The notes below the pieces were generated by a model that was not told where the DNA came from, ran no database searches, and was given only the letters and a program-made list of their open reading frames with translations. 64,000 nucleotides of DNA from JALOLG01 sp963776935 (GTDB lineage: Bacteria; Actinomycetota; Acidimicrobiia; Acidimicrobiales; Ilumatobacteraceae), in contig CAVZOP010000002.1 in assembly GCA_963776935.1 (NCBI GenBank), forward strand, positions 62,001 through 126,000. The letters run 5' to 3'. Each line of letters starts with the position of its first letter. Position 1 is the first letter of the stretch. This document shows, one piece after another, positions 1-8,522 of this stretch. Both the position numbers and the translations under genes were made by a program.

Positions 1-480
1 GTCGACGAACTTGCGTGGGACGAACCAACGGTTCCAGCGGTGAGAGCCGGCGATGAACCGCACCCCGGCCGATGCCGGCACGGGGTCGAGCGCGATCCAC
101 ATGCTGACGTTCTGATCGCCGTCGACGCAGTAGTACGGCTGGTCGTGGTGCCATGGCGTGCGCTCGGTCGCGCCGGGCTCCTTCACCAGGGCGTGCTCGT
201 GGAAGAACCGGGCCGTCGTCGATCCCATGAGGTCCTTGGCGATGTCGGCGAGCCCGCTCTCGTGCACGACCCGGCGGTAAGCGGGGACGTCCTGCCACGT
301 CACGTAGTCGCTCCAGAACCCGACCGACTCGTCGGGGTTCGTGTACCAACTGGCCCACGCGCTCGGGTGCTGTCGGTTGTGCTCGACGCCAGCCGCCAGC
401 AGCTCGATCCACCGCGGCTCGAGCGCGCCGCGGAGCACGATTGCCCCGTCGCGGCGGAACCGTTCGCTCGGGCCCTCCAT
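1..480 (-). CDS. Phytanoyl-CoA dioxygenase (PhyH) family protein, 3' end cut by window edge
   Basis: The visible 160 residues read without interruption from an ATG at 480 off the left edge of the window. They contain a region resembling the iron-binding part of PhyH oxygenases (WHHDQPYY, followed by a stretch ending in AGSHRW). Members of this family are non-haem Fe(II)/2-oxoglutarate hydroxylases; the HxD pair is plausibly the His-Asp in WHHDQ. The gene starts 4 bp after the stop of the CoA-binding gene, so it is probably the last gene of the metY transcript. The C-terminal half, including the distal His and Arg, lies outside the window. The substrate cannot be inferred. Confidence 0.75.
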   Translation of the reverse strand, partial: MEGPSERFRRDGAIVLRGALEPRWIELLAAGVEHNRQHPSAWASWYTNPDESVGFWSDYVTWQDVPAYRRVVHESGLADIAKDLMGSTTARFFHEHALVKEPGATERTPWHHDQPYYCVDGDQNVSMWIALDPVPASAGVRFIAGSHRWNRWFVPRKFVD

Positions 481-484
481 GCCG

Positions 485-961
485 CTACACGAGCCGTTCG
501 CGGCGGGCGTCGATGACCCCGGTGTCGAAGCCGGCCAGGTGGAGCCCGCCGGCGAAACGGGCGTGCTCGATCTTGAGGCAGCGGTCCTGGACGACGTCGA
601 GACCGGCGTCAGCGGCCGTCGCCGCGGCCGCGTCGTTCCGCAGTCCGAGCTGGAACCACAACGTCTCGGCGCCGCACGCGATCGCGTCGTCGGCGACCGA
701 CGGCAGGTCGTCGACGCGTCGGAACGTGTCGACGATGTCGGGCGGTGCGGGCAGGTCGGCGAGCGACGGGTACACCTTCTGGCCGAGGATCTCGGTGGCG
801 CCCGGGTTCACGTACCAGATCGTCCAGTCGGTGGATCCGTTGAGGTAGGTGGCGACGAAGTGGCTCGCCCGCGCCGGGTTGGCGGACATCCCGACGATCG
901 CCACGGTGCGGGTTCGCCGCAGGATCGCCAGCCGTTGCCGGGCGCTCGTGATGACGCTCAC
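485..961 (-). CDS. CoA-binding domain protein (YccU-like)
   Basis: This 158-residue protein is a single Rossmann-type CoA-binding domain. It has an N-terminal VAIVGMSANPARASH nucleotide-binding loop and a central YVNPGATEILGQKVYPSL segment typical of the family. A later ETLWFQLGLRND stretch and the conserved C in VQDRCLKIEH complete the pattern. Such stand-alone domains resemble the N-terminus of acyl-CoA synthetases (ADP-forming), but their role is unknown. The GTG start at 961 overlaps the metY stop by 4 bp (GTGA), which implies translational coupling. The stop lies 4 bp before the PhyH gene. Function beyond CoA binding is not claimed. Confidence 0.85.
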   Translation of the reverse strand: MSVITSARQRLAILRRTRTVAIVGMSANPARASHFVATYLNGSTDWTIWYVNPGATEILGQKVYPSLADLPAPPDIVDTFRRVDDLPSVADDAIACGAETLWFQLGLRNDAAAATAADAGLDVVQDRCLKIEHARFAGGLHLAGFDTGVIDARRERLV

Positions 962-2289
962 GAGGACGCTTCTCGCAGCGCCCGGTCGAGGTCCCAACAG
1001 ATGTCCTCGACGTCCTCGAGGCCGACCGAGATGCGGACCAGGTCGGGCGGGATACCGCACGCGTGCAGCGCTTCGTCGGACAGTTGCTGGTGGGTGGTGG
1101 ACGCGGGATGGATGATCAGCGTGCGGGCATCGCCGATGTTGGCGAGATGGCTGGCCAAGCGGCAGGCCTCGATGAACCTGACGCCCGCCGCCCGCCCGCC
1201 CTTGAGCCCGAACGCGAACACCGCGCCGGCACCGTCGGGCAGGTACCGCTTGGCCCGGTCGTACCACGGCGAGTCCGGGAGACCGGCGTACGACACCCAC
1301 TCGACGTACTCGTGACCGGCGAGGAACTCGGCGACCGCGACCGCGTTGTCGACGTGTTGGCGCATCCGCAGCGCGAGCGTCTCGAGCCCCATGAGGAACA
1401 AGAACGCGTTGAACGGCGTCATCGTCGCCCCGACGTCGCGGAGCTGCTCGGACCGCAGCCGGGTGAGGAAGCCGTACTCGCCGAAGTTGCCCCACCACGA
1501 GATGCCGCCGTACGACGGGATCGGTTCGGTCATCAGCGGGAACCGACCGTTGTCCCACGGGAAGCCGCCCGACTCGACGATCGCGCCTCCGATCGACGTG
1601 CCGTGGCCACCGACGAACTTGGTGACCGAGTGCAACACGATGTCGGCGCCGTGCTCGATCGGCCGGCACAGGTACGGCGTGGCGGTCGTCGAGTCGACCA
1701 CGAGCGGGAGGCCGTTGGCGTGGGCGACGTCGGCAAGCCCGGCGAGGTCGGCGACCATGCCCGAAGGGTTGGCGATCACCTCGGTGAAGATCGCCTTCGT
1801 CTGCGGCGTGATCGCGGCCGCGATCTCGTCGGGCTCTGGCCGCTCGACGAACGTCGTGTCGACGCCGAACCGGCCGAGCGTCACATCGAACAACGTCCGC
1901 GTGCCGCCGTAGAGCTGGGCGCTGGCGACGAGATGGTCGCCGGCGCCGGCCAGCGACGCCATCGTGAGGAACCCGGCGGCCTGGCCGCTGGCCGTGCCCA
2001 CCGCGCCGATGCCACCCTCGAGCGACGCCAGGCGCTCCTCGAAGGCGGCGACCGTCGGGTTCCCGATCCGGCTGTAGATCGATCCGAACGTCTGCAGCGC
2101 GAACAGGTTCGCCGCCTCGGCCGTGTCGTGGAACACGAACGACGTCGTCTGGTAGATCGGAACCGCCCGCGCCCCGGTGGTGGGATCGGGCCGCCCGCCG
2201 GCGTGCACCGACCTGGTTCGGAACCCGTAGTGCCGGTCGTCGGACCCCGTCGCCGGCCGGTCCGGCCGCTCTGTGACCACGAGGGTCAT
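958..2289 (-). CDS. metY: O-acetylhomoserine aminocarboxypropyltransferase/sulfhydrylase
   Basis: This 443-residue protein is a PLP enzyme of the Cys/Met metabolism family that condenses O-acetylhomoserine with sulfide to give homocysteine. The PLP lysine is visible in SVTKFVGGHGT, and the start region has the family pattern TRSVHAGGRPDPTTGARAVP followed by YQTTSFVF. Its length and the long insert around GGISWWGNFGEYGF fit MetY better than the shorter MetZ or MetB. I chose the ATG at 2289; an in-frame extension up to 2391 is possible, but it is cysteine- and arginine-rich and unlike the family N-terminus. The 245-bp leader before the divergent exporter gene has no riboswitch I can recognise. 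It heads a three-gene overlapping operon. Confidence 0.9.
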   Translation of the reverse strand: MTLVVTERPDRPATGSDDRHYGFRTRSVHAGGRPDPTTGARAVPIYQTTSFVFHDTAEAANLFALQTFGSIYSRIGNPTVAAFEERLASLEGGIGAVGTASGQAAGFLTMASLAGAGDHLVASAQLYGGTRTLFDVTLGRFGVDTTFVERPEPDEIAAAITPQTKAIFTEVIANPSGMVADLAGLADVAHANGLPLVVDSTTATPYLCRPIEHGADIVLHSVTKFVGGHGTSIGGAIVESGGFPWDNGRFPLMTEPIPSYGGISWWGNFGEYGFLTRLRSEQLRDVGATMTPFNAFLFLMGLETLALRMRQHVDNAVAVAEFLAGHEYVEWVSYAGLPDSPWYDRAKRYLPDGAGAVFAFGLKGGRAAGVRFIEACRLASHLANIGDARTLIIHPASTTHQQLSDEALHACGIPPDLVRISVGLEDVEDICWDLDRALREASS

Positions 2290-2518
2290 GTTGTCGCGAG
2301 ACCCGAACCAGCACAACATCGGACGCTCGATCGACCGCACGCCCGTGCCCGAATCCGCACAGAACGGCCGGACGCGCCGACAGGTGTGCACGAGTCCGGA
2401 CAGAGCAGCTGGGCGCGCGCGGGACCGCCGGGGCGCGCGCTGGACCGGCGCGAGGGCGGCGGGTGGAATTGGTGGGGCGATGGCAGAAACCCGCCAGCCG
2501 GATGTGCTCGCGAGTCCG

Positions 2519-2524
2519 TACCGT
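2519..2524 (+). promoter_or_regulatory. Candidate -10 element, leaderless start of the EamA transporter
   Basis: TACCGT lies 10 nt before the ATG at 2535, with no Shine-Dalgarno sequence between. The spacing matches the leaderless pattern seen at many genes in this window and favours the 2535 start over 2601. Confidence 0.4.
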
Positions 2525-2534
2525 CTCCGACGTC

Positions 2535-3497
2535 ATGAGGACCACCGCGGGCGCGCCCCCACACACCCCCACATCACACGGCGCGCCGGCTCACTACGTG
2601 ATGCAGCCCGCCGATTGGTTGCGACTCGCGCTGCCCGGTGTGATCTGGGGGTCCAGCTTCTACTTCATCGCCGAGGGGCTCGATTCGTTCGAGCCGGCGC
2701 TGATCACGCCGTTGCGGGTGTTGTTCGGGTTCGCGACGTTGCTCGCGTTCCCGGCTGCGCGAGCGCCGATCGAGCGCGGCGACCTTCGGCTCGTCGGGGT
2801 GCTCGGCGTCGTCTGGCTGGCAGTACCGCTCACCCTGTTCCCGTTCGCCGAGCAACGTGTGTCGTCGAGCGTCACCGGCATGCTCAACGGCGCGACGCCG
2901 CTGTTCGTCGCGATCGTGGCGACGATGATCGCCAGGCGACCGCCGCCGGCACATCAGCTCCTCGGGTTGTTCGTCGGCCTCGCGGGCGTGGTGGTGATCG
3001 CCCTGCCGTCGCTCGACGAGGGGTCGTCGAGCGGGATCGGCGTGGGCATGATCTTCGGCGCCCTCGCCTGCTACGGCGTGGCGTTGAACGTCGCACGCCC
3101 GTTGCTCTTGAAGTACGGGGCACTCCCCGTGATCTGCCGGGCGCAAGCCGTCGCCCTCGTGCTGACCGCCCCGTTCGGGATCGCCGTGCTCCCGGAGTCG
3201 AGCTTCAGCTGGCACAGCGCGCTGGCCGTGGTGGCGCTCGGCGTGCTCGGGACGGGCGCCGCGTACGTGTTGGCGGCGAACAACGTCAGACGCCTCGGGA
3301 GCACGCGGGCATCGGTCACGACGTACCTCATCCCGGCGGTCGCCCTCGCGCTCGGCGTCGTGCTCCGCGACGAGAAGGTCGCCGCGCTGTCGATCGTCGG
3401 GTCGCTCGCGGCACTGCTCGGGGCGTACCTCACGAACCGGTCGCCACGAAGCCCCGTCGATCCAACCGTGACCGTTGCCGCTGGCGCCGGACGTTGA
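2535..3497 (+). CDS. EamA/DMT-family transporter
   Basis: The 320-residue product has about ten hydrophobic segments in the two-times-five arrangement of EamA (drug/metabolite transporter) permeases. The hallmark first-helix motif PGVIWGSSFYFIAEGL is followed by the second-repeat motif GALACYGVALNVARPLL. It should sit in the cytoplasmic membrane and export a small metabolite; the substrate is not predictable. The ATG at 2535 has a TACCGT hexamer 10 nt upstream. A second ATG at 2601 would start the protein just before the first helix and is the main alternative. The C-terminal tail is short and polar. It is divergent from metY, so sulfur amino-acid export is possible but only a guess. Confidence 0.88.
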   Translation: MRTTAGAPPHTPTSHGAPAHYVMQPADWLRLALPGVIWGSSFYFIAEGLDSFEPALITPLRVLFGFATLLAFPAARAPIERGDLRLVGVLGVVWLAVPLTLFPFAEQRVSSSVTGMLNGATPLFVAIVATMIARRPPPAHQLLGLFVGLAGVVVIALPSLDEGSSSGIGVGMIFGALACYGVALNVARPLLLKYGALPVICRAQAVALVLTAPFGIAVLPESSFSWHSALAVVALGVLGTGAAYVLAANNVRRLGSTRASVTTYLIPAVALALGVVLRDEKVAALSIVGSLAALLGAYLTNRSPRSPVDPTVTVAAGAGR

Positions 3498-3540
3498 AGC
3501 CGACGAGTCGCCAGCAGCCCGATTCGGGCATGCTGTCGGA

Positions 3541-4026
3541 ATGACGATCTTCGAGCACGACATCAACACCCTCGGCGGCGAACCGGCGAGCCTCGCCGAG
3601 TACGAGGGACACCCGGTGTTGCTGGTCAACGTGGCGTCACGGTGCGGGCTCACCCCGCAGTACACCGGTCTGGAACAGCTGCAGGACACGTACGGTCCGC
3701 AGGGGTTCAGCGTGCTCGGCTTTCCGTGCAACCAGTTCGGTGGCCAGGAGCCCGGGACCGCCGAGGAGATCCAGTCGTTCTGTTCGACGACCTACGGCGT
3801 CACGTTCCCGATGTTCGAGAAGATCGACGTGAACGGACCTGGCCGACACCCGATCTACGCCGAGCTGATCGACGTCGCCGACGCCGAAGGACACTCGGGC
3901 GACATCCGCTGGAACTTCGAGAAGTTCCTCATCGGCACCGATGGTTCGGTCACCCGCTTCGGACCGCAGGTGACGCCCGAGGACCCGGACTTGGTCGCCG
4001 CCATCGAATCGGCGCTCGCCGGTTAG
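3541..4026 (+). CDS. Glutathione peroxidase family thiol peroxidase
   Basis: The 161-residue protein shows the classical GPx signatures: NVASRCGLTPQYTGLEQLQ with the peroxidatic residue, LGFPCNQFGGQEP with the Gln, and IRWNFEKFLIGTDG with the Trp-Asn pair. The peroxidatic position is cysteine, encoded by tgc, rather than selenocysteine. Bacterial enzymes of this type usually reduce hydroperoxides with thioredoxin. Since this lineage seems to use mycothiol, glutathione is unlikely to be the reductant (inference). The ATG at 3541 matches the family N-terminus. The next gene begins 36 bp downstream in the same direction. Confidence 0.92.
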   Translation: MTIFEHDINTLGGEPASLAEYEGHPVLLVNVASRCGLTPQYTGLEQLQDTYGPQGFSVLGFPCNQFGGQEPGTAEEIQSFCSTTYGVTFPMFEKIDVNGPGRHPIYAELIDVADAEGHSGDIRWNFEKFLIGTDGSVTRFGPQVTPEDPDLVAAIESALAG

Positions 4027-4061
4027 ATCGTCGCCGGTTGCACCGTGAACGCCGTCGAACG

Positions 4062-4910
4062 ATGAACGCCGTCGCTGTCGTCGACTACACCGCCGCGGAC
4101 GCACCGCAGGACTTCACGCGAAGCCTTCGCGACACCGGGTTCGCGGTCCTCGTCAACCACCCGTTGCCATGGGATCTCGTCGAGGAGATCTACGCCGAGT
4201 GGTCGGCGTTCTTCGATTCGCCGGCGGTCCTCGACTACGTCGTCGACCCGTCTGCGCAAGAGGGCTACTTCCCGCCCGACATGTCCGAGACCGCCAAGGG
4301 TCGCGCCGTGCGCGACCTCAAGGAGTTCTTCCACGTCTATCCGTGGTCGGTGTTCCCGTCGGAGGTCAGCGGTGCCGCGCTCCGCTACGCCGAGATCGCC
4401 ACCGAGCTGGCCAAGACGTTGCTCGGATGGGTCGAGGCGAACACGCCGGACGATGTCGCCGCCCGCTTCTCCCAACCGTTGGCGTCGATGATCGAGGGCA
4501 GCCGCCGGACGTTGCTTCGGGTCCTGCGCTATCCGCCCCTCGACGGAGCCGAGGCCGAGGGGGCAGTTCGCGCCGCCGCCCACGAGGACATCAACTTGCT
4601 GACCGTGCTCCCTGCCGCCAACGAGCCAGGGCTGGAGTTGCTCGATGCCGAGGGTCGATGGTTCGCCGTGCCGTGCGACCCCGGATCGGTCGCTGTCAAC
4701 GGCGGCGAGATGCTCGACCTGGCGAGCGGCGGCTACTACCCGGCGACGACGCACCGCGTCGTCAACCCGACCGGCGAGGCGGCCACCCGGCCCCGCATGT
4801 CGCTGCCGTTGTTCCTGCACCCTGCCGACGACGTGATCCTGGCCAACGGTCGAACGGCGTCGTCGTTCCTCGCCGAACGCATCCGCGAGCTGCGCGGCGG
4901 CGATCGCTGA
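4062..4910 (+). CDS. Isopenicillin N synthase-like 2-oxoglutarate/Fe(II) oxygenase
   Basis: The 282-residue protein has the 2OG-Fe(II) facial triad in IPNS order: His174 and Asp176 in AAHEDINLLTVL, and His231 in TTHRVVNP. Arg245 and Ser247 in RPRMSLPLF match the co-substrate-binding RxS motif. The N-terminal region with TGFAVLVNHPLP corresponds to the DIOX_N domain. These features are enough for an active oxygenase. The family covers many substrates, and nothing nearby (GPx, aldo/keto reductase) identifies this one; beta-lactam synthesis is not implied. The start is the ATG at 4062, 36 bp after the peroxidase stop. Confidence 0.88.
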   Translation: MNAVAVVDYTAADAPQDFTRSLRDTGFAVLVNHPLPWDLVEEIYAEWSAFFDSPAVLDYVVDPSAQEGYFPPDMSETAKGRAVRDLKEFFHVYPWSVFPSEVSGAALRYAEIATELAKTLLGWVEANTPDDVAARFSQPLASMIEGSRRTLLRVLRYPPLDGAEAEGAVRAAAHEDINLLTVLPAANEPGLELLDAEGRWFAVPCDPGSVAVNGGEMLDLASGGYYPATTHRVVNPTGEAATRPRMSLPLFLHPADDVILANGRTASSFLAERIRELRGGDR

Positions 4911-4943
4911 GATCACTGCGCGCGACTCCTCCGCGACCTGAGG

Positions 4944-4949
4944 TACGGT
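4944..4949 (+). promoter_or_regulatory. Candidate -10 element for the aldo/keto reductase
   Basis: TACGGT lies 7 nt before the ATG at 4957, with no Shine-Dalgarno sequence. This is consistent with a leaderless transcript. Confidence 0.4.
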
Positions 4950-4956
4950 CGATTTC

Positions 4957-5835
4957 ATGCTTCCGATCGCCCCCTTCGGCCGGACCGGCCATCCATCCAC
5001 CCGCCTGATCTTCGGCGCGGCCGCGCTCGGCTCGATGACGCAGGAACGTGCCGACGCGACGCTCGCGTCGGTCGCGGCCAGCGGGATCAACCACATCGAC
5101 ACCGCCGCTGGGTACGGCGAATCCGAGGTGCTGCTCCGACCATGGCTGGCGCACCATCGCGCCGACGTGTTCCTCGCGACCAAGACCGGTGAACGCCAGG
5201 GCGCCGACGCGCGGGCCGAGCTCGAACGATCGCTCACGCGGATGGGTGTCGACCAGGTCGATCTGATCCAACTGCACAACCTCGTCGAGCCCGACGAGTG
5301 GGACGTCGCGTTCGGTGCCGACGGTGCCGTCGCGGCGCTGGCCGCGGCACGCGACGAGGGGCTCGTGCGCTTCATCGGCGTCACCGGTCACGGCTTGCGG
5401 ATCGCCGAGATGCACTTGCGCAGCCTCGAGCGGTTCGACTTCGACTCGGTGCTGCTTCCGTACAACTTCACGCTGCGTCAGGAGCCCGACTATCGCGACG
5501 ACCTCGACCGCCTGCTGGACCTGTGCGCCGAACACGACGTCGCGGTGCAGACGATCAAGGCGATCGCCAGGCGCCGCTGGCAGGAGCAGCCCGAGCAGCG
5601 CTTCAGTTGGTACGAGCCGCTGACCGACCCCGATGCCATCGGCCGTGCCGTGCGCTACGTGCTGTCGGATGACCAGCTCTTCCTCAACACCACGAGCGAC
5701 GCTCGCCTGATCCCGTACATCGTCGACGCCGCCGAGGGAGCGCTCGATCGTCCGAGCGACGACGAGATGCTCGCCGACAACGAGGCGTTCGGGATCTCAC
5801 CGTTGTTCGACGGCAGCGAGCTCGAGCGAATCTGA
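4957..5835 (+). CDS. Aldo/keto reductase
   Basis: The 292-residue protein has the AKR catalytic tetrad in order: Asp48 and Tyr53 in HIDTAAGYGESE, Lys76 in LATKTGER, and His107 in DLIQLHNL. The family folds as a (beta/alpha)8 barrel and reduces carbonyls with NADPH. The later VTGHGLRIAEMH and VLLPYNFTLRQ segments match the subgroup often annotated as putative aldo/keto reductase in actinobacteria. It ends convergently with the downstream membrane-protein gene. The 52-bp gap between them contains three GGTCAGAC-like units. The substrate is unknown. Confidence 0.92.
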   Translation: MLPIAPFGRTGHPSTRLIFGAAALGSMTQERADATLASVAASGINHIDTAAGYGESEVLLRPWLAHHRADVFLATKTGERQGADARAELERSLTRMGVDQVDLIQLHNLVEPDEWDVAFGADGAVAALAAARDEGLVRFIGVTGHGLRIAEMHLRSLERFDFDSVLLPYNFTLRQEPDYRDDLDRLLDLCAEHDVAVQTIKAIARRRWQEQPEQRFSWYEPLTDPDAIGRAVRYVLSDDQLFLNTTSDARLIPYIVDAAEGALDRPSDDEMLADNEAFGISPLFDGSELERI

Positions 5836-5887
5836 CCGCCCGCGATGTCCGGTCAGACCCTTCGGTCAGACCGTCCGGTCGGGTCGT

Positions 5888-6802
5888 TCAGGTCAGCGGG
5901 AACTCGATCGGAACGGTGTCACCGGAATACGTGACGCGGTCCCACCGCAGCGCGGCGGCCGGGCTGTCGAAGGCGCGGATCACGCCATCGCCGTCGACCC
6001 ACACCGTGAGCAGCGTGTCGTCGAGTGCGCTGGGCAGCGGGACCACCGTCGCCACCCACTCGTTCCACTGGAACGGATGGTCGGTGGAGTACCGCCCGGC
6101 GTCGAACCGCATCGCGTACATCGTCGTCTCGTCGACGCCGGCGACTGGGACGTCCCGCTCGCGGTCGTCGATCGACACATAGCCGTCGCGCCAGGTCGTC
6201 GTGAGGACGTCGTCGGTGTCGACGACGGAGAGGTACATCACGAGCGACTTGAGTTGCGGCTCGCGTGGGTCGGACCAGCCGAGCTCCCACGGGCCGGCGT
6301 CGCGTCGGAGCGCGAGACGACCGCCCGCGTCTCCGACGATCTCGATCCCGGCGAGGTCGGTGTCGGCGGCGCCCAGGAACCGGAACGTGCCACTTCCGTG
6401 ATCGACGGTGATGTCGCCGACGAGCCCACCCACCTCGGGACCGGACACGACGTGGTACGACGCCGACTGGACCTCGGCGCTGTCGACCCCAGGCGCGGGG
6501 AGGCGGTCGCGACCGAGGTAATCGGCGAGGGCGTCGACCGCGAAGTACCCGGCGACCAGCAGCCCGCCGAGGATCACGAGGAGGACGAGCATCCGCAGGA
6601 TCCGCCGCCACCAGGGGTTGGCCCGCCGGTGCACCAGCGCCTGGCGCTCGGCCTCCGGGCGGTACGACCGAAACCCCGCTGATCGTGGCGCCTCGTGATC
6701 CGGCCCGGTGCCAGGTGCACGGACGGGAAGGCGCGGCAGCACCGGCTCGTCGACGGGAGTCGGGGAGGCGGCCGGCCGGTCTGTCCCCGTCGGATCAGAC
6801 AT
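5888..6802 (-). CDS. Membrane-anchored hypothetical protein
   Basis: I do not recognise this 304-residue protein. A Pro-rich cytoplasmic N-terminus of about 65 residues is followed by one transmembrane segment at roughly 69-89, just after the basic WWRRILR cluster. The remaining ~200 residues, predicted outside, are rich in short polar/hydrophobic alternations such as GTFRFLGAADTDLAGIEIVGD, which suggest beta structure. This could be a lipid- or ligand-binding fold of the LppX/LprG kind, but there is no lipobox and this is only a guess. The ATG at 6802 overlaps the TauD stop by 8 bp, so it is the last gene of the DsbA-like/TauD transcript. Confidence 0.75.
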   Translation of the reverse strand: MSDPTGTDRPAASPTPVDEPVLPRLPVRAPGTGPDHEAPRSAGFRSYRPEAERQALVHRRANPWWRRILRMLVLLVILGGLLVAGYFAVDALADYLGRDRLPAPGVDSAEVQSASYHVVSGPEVGGLVGDITVDHGSGTFRFLGAADTDLAGIEIVGDAGGRLALRRDAGPWELGWSDPREPQLKSLVMYLSVVDTDDVLTTTWRDGYVSIDDRERDVPVAGVDETTMYAMRFDAGRYSTDHPFQWNEWVATVVPLPSALDDTLLTVWVDGDGVIRAFDSPAAALRWDRVTYSGDTVPIEFPLT

Positions 6803-7724
6803 CCACGGGCTCCCGCGCCGCGATCGGTGGCGTCCCGACGACGCTCGTGCGGAACATCTCGCGACGCACGCCCCGATAGTCGTTCAGCGCGTTGTGCTGC
6901 GTGCACCGGTTGTCCCAGATCGCCAACATGTTCGGCCGCCACTTGAGCCGGCACGTGAAGTTCTCGTTGACGGAGTGGCGGTGCACATGGCCGAGCAGCC
7001 CGGCGCTCTCGGTGTTCGACCACCCGTCGATGCGGGTGGTGTAGATCGAATTCACGTACAGGACCTCGCGTCCGGTCTCGGGATGGCGCGTGACGACCGG
7101 GTGCACCTGGTGGCGGTACGCCTCCTGCGACGGCTCGATCGCCATCGACGACTTGCCCTTGACCGTGTCGAGGTAGCCGCCGGTTCCGTACGTCGCGCCG
7201 GCCGAGTGCACGGCATCGAGCGTGCGCAACGTGTCGCGCAGTCCCGACGACAGCGTCTCGAACGCGAGGTACTGGTTGGCCCACACCGTGTCGCCGCCGT
7301 GATCGGGGACCTCGCGGGCGTGCAACAGCGTGAACGACGGCGGCACGGGGAGGTACGACAGGTCGGTGTGCCAGGCGTTGGCGAAGTTCAGCTCGTCGTC
7401 CGGCTCCTTGATGACCCGGATCACGTACGGACGGTCGTCGAGCGGTTTGACGAACGGCGTGACGTCGCGACCGCCGAGCTGATCGGTGAGGCGCTCGAGG
7501 TCGTCGAGCGTCATTGGCTGGTCAGGCAGGAACACGACGAGATGATCGAGGATCGCGGCGCGCAATGCGGCGAGCGTCGAAGAGTCGAGCTCGGTGGTCA
7601 GGTCGAGCCCGGTCACGAACGCACCCAGCGATCCGGCCGCCGGCTCGACGTGCAGGGTCGCCTGATGCGCCGCGTTGCCCACGCCGACATCGTCGCACGT
7701 CGGCTTCGCGATGTCGTGACTCAC
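6795..7724 (-). CDS. TauD/TfdA-family 2-oxoglutarate dioxygenase
   Basis: The 309-residue product carries the TauD iron triad: His119 and Asp121 in NAWHTDLSYLPVPP, and His277 in TQHNALNDYRG. An Arg near 288 in the RREMFRTSV stretch would bind 2-oxoglutarate. The N-terminal GSLGAFVTGLDL and the VVFLPDQPMT motif are typical. Family members hydroxylate sulfonates, phenoxyacetates or other small acids, and the substrate here is not evident. The GTG start at 7724 overlaps the stop of the DsbA-like gene by 4 bp (GTGA). It is the third 2OG-oxygenase family within 8 kb, next to the 2-oxoglutarate-consuming kgd gene. Confidence 0.9.
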   Translation of the reverse strand: MSHDIAKPTCDDVGVGNAAHQATLHVEPAAGSLGAFVTGLDLTTELDSSTLAALRAAILDHLVVFLPDQPMTLDDLERLTDQLGGRDVTPFVKPLDDRPYVIRVIKEPDDELNFANAWHTDLSYLPVPPSFTLLHAREVPDHGGDTVWANQYLAFETLSSGLRDTLRTLDAVHSAGATYGTGGYLDTVKGKSSMAIEPSQEAYRHQVHPVVTRHPETGREVLYVNSIYTTRIDGWSNTESAGLLGHVHRHSVNENFTCRLKWRPNMLAIWDNRCTQHNALNDYRGVRREMFRTSVVGTPPIAAREPVDV

Positions 7725-8434
7725 GACCGCACCGCGCCACCCCTCCAGTCCTCGACCGCACCGGCCTCCTCGGGGCGGAACCCGAGGCTGCGCAGACGCG
7801 GCTTCTCGCGCAGGCTGCGCTTGAGCTCGGCGAAGCCAGGGAACGTCGCCAGGTGGATGACCGAGTCCCAGAGCGCCACCGCGTCGGCGGGGTCGGGGAT
7901 CTGGGAGATCACCGGACCGAAGAACGCCGGGCCATCCGGCGGGCGGAACACGATGATCGGGGTGCCGACATCGCGGCCGGTCCTGGCGAGTGCTTCGTCG
8001 GTCTCGGCCTCGATCTGCGCGTCCCACGACGTGTCGTCGAGCGCGGCCACCAACGTGGTCGGGAGACCGGCGGCGCGAAGGACCTGCTCGGCATGCTCGG
8101 GTGTGCCCCGCCAGCGGAGGTCGTCGCCTTCGACGCGGTCACGATCGAAGATGCTCTCACCGGCCGCGGTGTAGTAGCGGCCGACCCCCTCCGATCCCGC
8201 CTCCGCACGAACCGCGGCGGCGACGCGCAGCAGGCGTAGTCCCGACGTGTGCCCGTACTCGTACCCGGCGGGGAAGTCGCGCTCGTAGTCCTTGTGCTTG
8301 TTGACGATGCGCAGCGAGATGAACCGCCAATCGACGGTGTATTCCTTGAGCGCGACGACCTGCTCGACCCATCGCGACGTGATCCACGCGAACGGGCAGA
8401 TCGGATCGAAGTGAAAATGCAGGTCGGACGGCAT
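7721..8434 (-). CDS. DsbA-fold oxidoreductase, Rv2466c (mycothiol-dependent reductase)-like
   Basis: The protein (237 residues from the ATG at 8434) aligns along its length with the pattern of Mycobacterium tuberculosis Rv2466c. It has DPICPFAWITSRW near residue 10, DVGTPIIVF, then PAFFGPVISQIP and ATFPGFAELKR near the end. Rv2466c has a CPWC redox centre. Here the second cysteine is alanine (CPFA: Cys13, Ala16), so any thiol chemistry would be monothiol, perhaps with mycothiol. The start at 8434 is favoured by TATCGT 6 nt upstream; an ATG at 8458 is the alternative. It leads an overlapping operon with the TauD gene and is divergent from kgd. Confidence 0.85.
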   Translation of the reverse strand: MPSDLHFHFDPICPFAWITSRWVEQVVALKEYTVDWRFISLRIVNKHKDYERDFPAGYEYGHTSGLRLLRVAAAVRAEAGSEGVGRYYTAAGESIFDRDRVEGDDLRWRGTPEHAEQVLRAAGLPTTLVAALDDTSWDAQIEAETDEALARTGRDVGTPIIVFRPPDGPAFFGPVISQIPDPADAVALWDSVIHLATFPGFAELKRSLREKPRLRSLGFRPEEAGAVEDWRGGAVRS

Positions 8435-8440
8435 CTGTGC

Positions 8441-8446
8441 ACGATA
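8441..8446 (-). promoter_or_regulatory. Candidate -10 element for the DsbA-like operon
   Basis: On the minus strand TATCGT lies 6 nt before the ATG at 8434, with no Shine-Dalgarno sequence. This decides between the two possible starts of the gene. Confidence 0.4.
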
Positions 8447-8509
8447 ACTGGCGGCCATTGACGACTCTACGAGCGCGTCGAGGCAGGTATCCGGGCATCG
8501 ATCACCGGG

Positions 8510-8515
8510 TACGAT
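8510..8515 (+). promoter_or_regulatory. Candidate -10 element for kgd
   Basis: TACGAT ends 7 nt before the GTG start at 8523, and no Shine-Dalgarno sequence is present. This is a likely leaderless promoter. Confidence 0.45.
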
Positions 8516-8522
8516 CGATGTC

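Noticed and set aside
2290..2534. A possible SAM riboswitch or cysteine-attenuator leader before metY.
   Set aside because: No SAM-I, SAM-II or SAM-IV core could be matched, and the Cys-containing in-frame stretch is not a recognisable leader peptide.
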